Source: Caldicellulosiruptor changbaiensis (GTDB lineage Bacteria; Bacillota; Thermoanaerobacteria; Caldicellulosiruptorales; Caldicellulosiruptoraceae). Taken from it: 64,000 bases of DNA. The DNA is taken from contig NZ_CP034791.1 of NCBI RefSeq assembly GCF_003999255.1, forward strand, positions 2,024,501 through 2,088,500, read 5' to 3'. Shown here one piece after another: positions 58,492 through 64,000 of the stretch; the stretch's first letter is position 1; each line of letters starts with the position of its first letter. Both the position numbers and the translations under genes were made by a program. The notes below the pieces were generated by a model. The model saw only the letters and a list, made by a program, of their open reading frames with translations. It was not told where the DNA came from and ran no database searches.

Positions 58492-60411
58492 TCATTCTAT
58501 AACCTTTTTCTCTACTTTCTCTTTCACCATTGATACAAACTTATCAATGGTAAATGAACCTAAATCTCCTTTCTTTCTGTCTCTTACCGCTATAGTATTT
58601 TCCCTTCGCTCTTTTTCACCCACAATCACCATATATGGTATTTTTTGTAGTTGAGCATCTCTTATTTTATACCCCACGGTTTCTGATCTGAAATCTTCTT
58701 CAACTCTGAATCCATTCTCCTTGAGTGTTTGGGATATTTTGGCTGCATAATCATTGAAATTATCAGATACTGGTATTACTCTTATTTGAGTTGGTGCTAA
58801 CCATACCGGAAATGCACCAGCAAAGTGTTCAGTAAGTATTGCAATAAATCTCTCTATGCTGCCAAAAACAACTCTGTGTAGCATTACCGGCCTATGTTTT
58901 GCACCATCTTCACCTATATAATATAAGTCAAACCTTTCTGGCATTTGAAAATCAAGTTGAATTGTTGCACACTGCCATGTTCTTTTCAAACTATCTTCAA
59001 GATGAAAATCAATTTTGGGTCCATAAAAAGCTCCATCACCTTCATTTATTTTGTAATTTATACCTACTTCCTCTAAAGCTTCTTTAAGGGCAGTTTCAGC
59101 CATATTCCATTGTTCATCTGTTCCCATTGAATTTTCAGGCCTTGTTGAAAGTTCAACATGATATTTGAAACCAAATACACTATAAAAATAATCGATAAGA
59201 TCAATTACACCTTTTATTTCATCTTTTATCTGTGAAGGTAACATAAATATATGAGCATCATCTTGTGTAAAGCATCTTACTCTCATAAGACCATGCAATA
59301 CACCAGATAGCTCATGCCTGTGAACAAGCCCAAGTTCACACAGTCGCTCAGGAAGTTCCCTATACGAATGTGATTTTCTTTTATATACCAATATGCTACC
59401 CGGACAGTTCATAGGTTTTATTGCAAATTCCTGATCATCTATTTTGGTAAAATACATATTTTCTTTATAATGATCCCAATGCCCTGACTGAACCCAAAGG
59501 TCTTTTGTTAACATTATAGGAGTTTTTATTTCCTGATAACCTCTTTTTTTATGTTCTTCTCTCCAAAAGTCTTCTAATATGTTCCTTATAATCATCCCTT
59601 TTGGCAAAAAGAAAGGAAATCCTGGCCCTTCCTCAAAAATATCAAATAAATCAAGCTCTCTTCCAAGCTTTCTATGATCTCTTCTCTTTGCTTCTTCAAG
59701 CATTGTAAGGTATTCATCAAGTTGCGATTTTTTCTCGTATGATACTCCATAAACTCTTTGAAGCATTTTATTTTTAGAATTTCCGCGCCAATACGCACCT
59801 GCTACAGAAAGTAGTTTGAACGCTTTTACCCTCCCCGTTGAAGGAAGATGTGGACCGGTACAAAGGTCAACGAATTCACCTTGTCTGTAAAAAGATATAG
59901 TTTCACCCTCTGGAATATCATTTATAAGCTCAACTTTGTAGTTTTCTCCTCTTTGTTGCATAAGTTTTATTGCTTCTTCTCTTGAAAGTTCAAATCTCTC
60001 AATCTTCAAATCTTCTTTTATTATTTTTTGCATCTCTTTTTCAATCTTTTCCAAAAGCTCCATTGTAATTGACTCTTCAACATCAAAGTCGTAATAAAAA
60101 CCATTGTCAATTGCAGGTCCTATGCCAAGCTTTACTTTGTCCCCAAAAAGCCTTTTGACAGCCTGGGCTAAAATATGTGAGGTTGTGTGCCAGTATACTC
60201 TCTTGCCTTCATCACTCGCAAATGTGACAACCTCAAAGCTACAATCCTCATCAATAGGTGTCCATAAGTCTTTCAAAATGCCGTTTATCTTACACGCAAC
60301 TGCTTCTTTGTAAAGCTTCATACTTATTGATTTTACCAAATCCAAAGCTGAGGTAGATTTTTCAACCTCAATTATCTTGCCATCTGGAAGCGTGACATTT
60401 ACTTTTTCCAT
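58492..60411 (-). CDS. thrS: Threonyl-tRNA synthetase
   Basis: A 639-residue class II synthetase with N-terminal TGS domain, editing domain motif HxxxH (HTTSHILAQAV) and C187-like CTGPHLP, class II motif 2 (VHRHELSGVLHGL with RVRCFTQDDAH), motif 3 (LHRVVFGSIERFI) and an anticodon domain. The upstream gap of 65 bp holds no T-box, so threonine control is not visible here. Confidence 0.97.
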   Translation of the reverse strand: MEKVNVTLPDGKIIEVEKSTSALDLVKSISMKLYKEAVACKINGILKDLWTPIDEDCSFEVVTFASDEGKRVYWHTTSHILAQAVKRLFGDKVKLGIGPAIDNGFYYDFDVEESITMELLEKIEKEMQKIIKEDLKIERFELSREEAIKLMQQRGENYKVELINDIPEGETISFYRQGEFVDLCTGPHLPSTGRVKAFKLLSVAGAYWRGNSKNKMLQRVYGVSYEKKSQLDEYLTMLEEAKRRDHRKLGRELDLFDIFEEGPGFPFFLPKGMIIRNILEDFWREEHKKRGYQEIKTPIMLTKDLWVQSGHWDHYKENMYFTKIDDQEFAIKPMNCPGSILVYKRKSHSYRELPERLCELGLVHRHELSGVLHGLMRVRCFTQDDAHIFMLPSQIKDEIKGVIDLIDYFYSVFGFKYHVELSTRPENSMGTDEQWNMAETALKEALEEVGINYKINEGDGAFYGPKIDFHLEDSLKRTWQCATIQLDFQMPERFDLYYIGEDGAKHRPVMLHRVVFGSIERFIAILTEHFAGAFPVWLAPTQIRVIPVSDNFNDYAAKISQTLKENGFRVEEDFRSETVGYKIRDAQLQKIPYMVIVGEKERRENTIAVRDRKKGDLGSFTIDKFVSMVKEKVEKKVIE

Positions 60412-60476
60412 ATCGTGTCTTTTCCTCCTTTTTGTATATAGATTAGTATTAAATTTTCTAATAAATTGAAGATACC

Positions 60477-61862
60477 TTATACGTCTTCTCCCAATAAAAG
60501 TCCTTTGAATTCTCTAAACCATTTTGAAAATACAGCTTGAGAAATACCAAAACGTTCAGCCACATCTTTTTGCTTTACCTTTTGCCCAAGAAGATACTTC
60601 TTATACACGTAATAAACAATTGCTGCAATTGCAGTAAAGTTTAGCCCTTGCTTCTCAAGTGGAAGAGTATTAAGAAGCTGAGAAATACCATCTTTGTCTT
60701 CATTGTTGAGCTTTACATTTTCAGCTATAATATCCATTATCCTCTTTGCATTTTCCTCAAATGTTTGAGAAAAATACATGTCAATGTGTTTTTGAAGTTG
60801 GCTTCTAAACTCTTTCTCTTCTAACTTTGAAAGATTTCCAAAACCTGTTTCAAAATAGTCTATTGTGTCTTTTTTAAATGTTTTCATTACATCATCAACT
60901 TTTTTCAGAAAATAATCAATCTTTATCTCAGGCATATTATAATTCTTTTTAAGGTCTTTCCATATCTTTTTAGCTTTTATATACTGTCTTGTATTATACA
61001 AACTGATAGCTTGGATATGTTTAAAATAGGGCTCTTTTGTAATTTCAAAAAGCTCACCTGCCCTGTCTACAATTGCAGCATGTTGGTTTAATTTTATTAA
61101 CGTGTCTAAAACCTTAATCTTGTCTTTATGGTCGTATGTTTTCAGCTCTAAAATTGTTTTTAGCTGTTTTTTGAGTTCTTTTGTCTTGCCAATTGTACTA
61201 TAAAAAAACGCCAAATTGCAGTTTGCATATACATTGTACTTATCAATCTCTAAAACCTTTTTTGCCTCGTGAATAGCCTTTTCAATCTCTCCCATATAAA
61301 AATAAGCAAGCGACAAATTGTTCCTTGCAGCAAAGATTGTATCGTCCTTTGCCAATATCATCTTAAAATACTTTACAGCATCTTCATACCGACCATTTTC
61401 TAAAAGAAAGTTACCCCTTTCCAACAGCTTTGTCAGTTTTTCCATCTCTTTTTGTTCTCTTTCAAATTCCTGCTGGGTCTCAATAAAGTCAAGAAGGTCT
61501 TCCGCAGCTTCTTTAAACTCAGTGTTATTGCTAAGCTTGAGATACCTTCTTAAAAAATGTTTTGCCTCCCTCAGTTTCCCCATCTCAAAGAAATTACAAC
61601 CAAGCCCAAATAGCGAGTCGTAAAACTCAGGGTTATCGGTGGTAAGTTCAGTCAAGAGTTTATTCGAACTTTCAAAATCCCCAATCTGAGCCAATAGCCC
61701 TGCTAAGTTGAACTTTATCTCTATGTTTTTGCTGTCAAGCTCAAGCGCTCTTTTTAATCTCTCAATGGCAAGCTCTATCTCGCCTCTTTCATAATGTTTA
61801 ATCCCTATTTTAAAAAACCTTGATGATGTAGGATGCAAATTTATAACCTTCCCTTTGACCAT
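60477..61862 (-). CDS. TPR protein with a C-terminal cyclin/TFIIB-like helix-turn-helix
   Basis: A 461-residue soluble protein. Residues 20-200 and 140-330 form TPR-like repeats (YERGEIELAIERLKRALELD, FLENGRYEDAVKYFKMILA, YFYMGEIEKAIHEAKKVLEID). The last 90 residues look like a DNA-binding repeat: FTAIAAIVYYVYKKYLLG followed by KQKDVAERFGISQAVFSKWF, similar in pattern to a TFIIB cyclin repeat or sigma-like HTH. The family and target are unknown. It is coupled to the AlbA_2 gene (18 bp). Confidence 0.8.
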   Translation of the reverse strand: MVKGKVINLHPTSSRFFKIGIKHYERGEIELAIERLKRALELDSKNIEIKFNLAGLLAQIGDFESSNKLLTELTTDNPEFYDSLFGLGCNFFEMGKLREAKHFLRRYLKLSNNTEFKEAAEDLLDFIETQQEFEREQKEMEKLTKLLERGNFLLENGRYEDAVKYFKMILAKDDTIFAARNNLSLAYFYMGEIEKAIHEAKKVLEIDKYNVYANCNLAFFYSTIGKTKELKKQLKTILELKTYDHKDKIKVLDTLIKLNQHAAIVDRAGELFEITKEPYFKHIQAISLYNTRQYIKAKKIWKDLKKNYNMPEIKIDYFLKKVDDVMKTFKKDTIDYFETGFGNLSKLEEKEFRSQLQKHIDMYFSQTFEENAKRIMDIIAENVKLNNEDKDGISQLLNTLPLEKQGLNFTAIAAIVYYVYKKYLLGQKVKQKDVAERFGISQAVFSKWFREFKGLLLGEDV

Positions 61863-61880
61863 TTCAATACATACTCCTCT

Positions 61881-63005
61881 TTACAATTTATCTATTGGCG
61901 GCAAAATAATTTTAAAGGTATTTTGAGAGTTTATATTTATTATCTTTGCGGTGGGATATGTCTTTTTGATTCTCCCTATTCCTTTACCACCCTTTAAAAA
62001 CAGATTATGTTCGTCCAAAATGATCATCTTTTGATAAATCCACGGATTTCGCCTTCGCGGTATAATCTCTCTTCCCATGTTATAAATCATATTCCCTTCC
62101 AAAAGACATCCAGGATTTGCAACTTCAATAAACTTTTCACCAATCTTTACTACAGTAGACCTTGTTAAATCATAATAGTCTCTATGCACAAGCGCATTTG
62201 CAATAGCTTCAAACAATGCCCATAAATCTTTTTGTGGGTACATTTGTGTCAGCTCATTTATAACTGTATTTATTATACTATATATGTTACCACAAATAAT
62301 TTGATTGTGGTCAAAAAATTCAAAACTCAAATAAGCAGAAGGTATAAAACGCTCTGGGCACTTGCCAAATACAAGCATTCCTGCTATAGTAGGGTAGAAA
62401 TTTCCATTTTCTCTGTCTCGTTGAATAATCCCAAAGCTTTCAAGCAGAATTGTATTGTCCCACTCGGAAGCAATCCCACTTTTCCTAAAAAACAAACTTA
62501 TCAGCTCTGAGTCAAGGTCAGAAATTCTTGCATTTCTTATAATTGACATCTCAAAGTTGACAATACCACTTTCTTCAAACATAGAAGCAATCTCTTCCCG
62601 TTTTGCAACATCTGTAGTAGAACCGCGCCTAATATAGAATACTCCGTTTTGCACCATTTGGTGAGGACGTAAACTACTTTTGTAGATTGTAAGTATTCCT
62701 AACTTCTTTCCTTCGTATTCCACAATCTCAAACTTGATTGAGACGGGTGGATCACACCTACTTGAGATTATCTGCTGAATTTTTTCTTCTGTTAAATTTT
62801 CATTCTTTATTCCAAAAATTCTCTTCGTCTTGTCTTCAACACCAAATATGATATAACCTCTGCCACCTCTTGAATTCGCAATAGCAATTACATCTTTAAC
62901 AAGCTCTTTTTTTTCACCTTCTGTCTCTAAGGAAAGAGTACTTTTGAAATCAAGTTTTGGTCCTTCGTCAGACTCAAGCAATATCTTAAGTTTATACTTG
63001 TCCAT
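61881..63005 (-). CDS. AlbA_2/Schlafen-like ATP-binding domain protein
   Basis: A 374-residue protein. Residues 10-130 are an AlbA_2 (Schlafen-type) domain: ESDEGPKLDFKSTLS, AIANSRGGRGYIIFGVEDKT and GVFYIRRGSTTDVA. The C-terminal part has an ATPase-like EAIANALVHRDYYD and the SRTTV-type strand. Such proteins may be transcription regulators or RNA/nucleic-acid binding. It overlaps the HD-GYP gene by 14 bp. Confidence 0.87.
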   Translation of the reverse strand: MDKYKLKILLESDEGPKLDFKSTLSLETEGEKKELVKDVIAIANSRGGRGYIIFGVEDKTKRIFGIKNENLTEEKIQQIISSRCDPPVSIKFEIVEYEGKKLGILTIYKSSLRPHQMVQNGVFYIRRGSTTDVAKREEIASMFEESGIVNFEMSIIRNARISDLDSELISLFFRKSGIASEWDNTILLESFGIIQRDRENGNFYPTIAGMLVFGKCPERFIPSAYLSFEFFDHNQIICGNIYSIINTVINELTQMYPQKDLWALFEAIANALVHRDYYDLTRSTVVKIGEKFIEVANPGCLLEGNMIYNMGREIIPRRRNPWIYQKMIILDEHNLFLKGGKGIGRIKKTYPTAKIININSQNTFKIILPPIDKL

Positions 63006-64000
63006 CTATCTTCATCTCAACATTTGAAATTTTTTCCTCTGCTAAAACCTCTAAAAACACCTCAAAAATCTCTGGATCAAACTTCCTTCCCACATCATTT
63101 TTCATCATAATCAGTGCTTCTTCTTCAGAGAATGCTTTTCTGTAAGGTCTGTCAGTTGTAAGTGCATCAAACACATCTGCAATCGCTATTATCCTTGATT
63201 CCACTGGAATCTTATCTCCACTTATACCAAGCGGATATCCTGTTCCGTCTATGTTCTCATGGTGATACAGAACAATATCCTTTATACTATCAAAGTATTC
63301 AATATTTGAAAGAATGTTATATCCATCTAAGGAATGTCTTTTGACAATAGAATATTCTTCATCAGTGAGTCTTCCTCTTTTGTTGAGAATATTTTCTGGC
63401 ACTACAATCTTACCAATGTCATGCAGATATGCGGCTATCTCTAAATCAAATAAATTTATTTTATACCCCTTTTGATTGACAAGCTTTTGTCCAATCTTTT
63501 TACTATATTGCATTACTCTTTCAGCATGTCCTTTAGTATATGGGTCTTTCATCTCTATTATAGATATAAGTAGTTTAATTGCTCCTTCAAAATTTCTCTT
63601 CTCCTTTTCAAAAAGCTCTCTCAAAAGGTCATCTTGAGTTTTCAAAAGCGAAATCTTGCTCTTTATCTCATTCGAAAAATAAGTGAGAATTGTCTCAACA
63701 TTTTCAAACTTACCTTCTTTTTTTACATTTGGTTTTGGAAGAGTAGCTTCACCATTTATCCTTGAAAAAAGGCCTATCGCATAGTCCTCAAGCTTGAGTA
63801 TTCTATTTGTCAAATACATTCCACTTATAAATGAGATCAATAAGGTTAGGATTGTTAAAATCACAAACATAGCTATTAAAAGGTTTTCAAAATGCTTCTT
63901 TACCAAAACAAGAGGCTTTTCGTCATAGTCTAAAACTATACTACCTAAGATGTTATTGTCTATATCAGTTATAGTAATTTCATTTCTGAGTAATCTACTT
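62992..64000 (-). CDS. Membrane HD-GYP domain protein, C-terminal part (cut by window edge)
   Basis: The frame stays open on the minus strand to base 64000, so the 5' end lies outside; an internal TTG at 63906 is not the real start. Visible parts are the end of an extracytoplasmic sensor (ITDIDNNILGSIVLDYDEKP), a membrane helix (LLIAMFVILTILTLLISF), a linker, and an HD-GYP domain with YLHDIGKIVVP, HSLDGYNIL, HHENIDGTGYPLG and VFDALTTDRPYRKAF. HD-GYP proteins degrade cyclic di-GMP, so it probably turns an outside signal into lower c-di-GMP. The AlbA_2 gene follows with a 14-bp overlap. Confidence 0.93.
   Translation of the reverse strand, partial: SRLLRNEITITDIDNNILGSIVLDYDEKPLVLVKKHFENLLIAMFVILTILTLLISFISGMYLTNRILKLEDYAIGLFSRINGEATLPKPNVKKEGKFENVETILTYFSNEIKSKISLLKTQDDLLRELFEKEKRNFEGAIKLLISIIEMKDPYTKGHAERVMQYSKKIGQKLVNQKGYKINLFDLEIAAYLHDIGKIVVPENILNKRGRLTDEEYSIVKRHSLDGYNILSNIEYFDSIKDIVLYHHENIDGTGYPLGISGDKIPVESRIIAIADVFDALTTDRPYRKAFSEEEALIMMKNDVGRKFDPEIFEVFLEVLAEEKISNVEMKIDGQV

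Noticed and set aside
60412-60476. T-box leader before thrS
   Set aside because: The gap is only 65 bp and contains no specifier or T-box sequence.
63906-63906. TTG at 63906 as the HD-GYP start
   Set aside because: The frame stays open upstream with sensor-like sequence to the window edge and no ribosome site is present.

Overview
The window comes from a low-GC, spore-forming, anaerobic Firmicute. Gene content and order (hemZ-MBL-dtd-relA-apt; gerM-rph-rdgB-phosphodiesterase; a gerA-type operon; a tungsten-type aldehyde oxidoreductase with its cofactor genes; a rhamnulokinase) best fit a thermophilic clostridium such as Caldicellulosiruptor. That genus is an inference from gene content; no search was run. 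Coding is dense and mostly on the minus strand.

Layout. 1-4.2 kb: hemZ (cut by the window edge), a metallo-hydrolase, dtd, the (p)ppGpp enzyme rel and apt. 4.4-9.3 kb: spoIIR and a spore-germinant receptor operon. 9.4-13.5 kb (plus strand): ACT protein, hom, thrB and aspartokinase, the aspartate-to-threonine branch. 13.5-18.1 kb: an IS1634-like element between two perfect 364-bp direct repeats, inserted in a DeoR regulator gene that was restored intact by the repeat, then rhaB. 18.1-24.3 kb: gerM-rph-rdgB-phosphodiesterase-acetyltransferase, and a wecA/tagO-like transferase, a membrane protein, cheR and a second acetyltransferase. 24.4-34.5 kb: a tungsten/molybdenum cofactor and enzyme locus: mogA, moaC-MOSC fusion, moaA, two moeA, tupCBA, a Moco-type riboswitch with terminator and antiterminator, a ThiF-like E1, a MoaD/ThiS carrier, the aldehyde oxidoreductase and a polyferredoxin. 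34.7-42.5 kb: FAH-family hydrolase, small spore-coat-like protein, BofC-like protein, yebC, a SpoVB-like flippase, membrane protein, yigZ, NUDIX and hflX. 42.6-54.8 kb: rpoB-rpoC-L7Ae-rpsL-rpsG-fusA-tuf, started by a consensus promoter and ended by a strong terminator. 54.9-64 kb: cheB, glycerol-1-phosphate dehydrogenase, a second IS with 8-bp target duplications, thrS, and an operon of an HD-GYP protein, an AlbA_2/Schlafen-like protein and a TPR protein with a cyclin/TFIIB-like C-terminus.

How it works together. The tungsten locus is one long minus-strand run: the enzyme (AOR with ferredoxin) and sulfur-carrier genes lie before the riboswitch; tungstate uptake and pterin synthesis and metal insertion lie after it. 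The cofactor can therefore limit its own supply without shutting off the enzyme genes. Several sporulation genes (spoIIR, gerA operon, gerM, bofC-like, spoVB-like, coat-like) are scattered among housekeeping genes, and two of them sit behind large inverted repeats that could control translation. No tRNA, rRNA or CRISPR array was recognised, and no gap over 300 bp lacks a gene or an assigned element.
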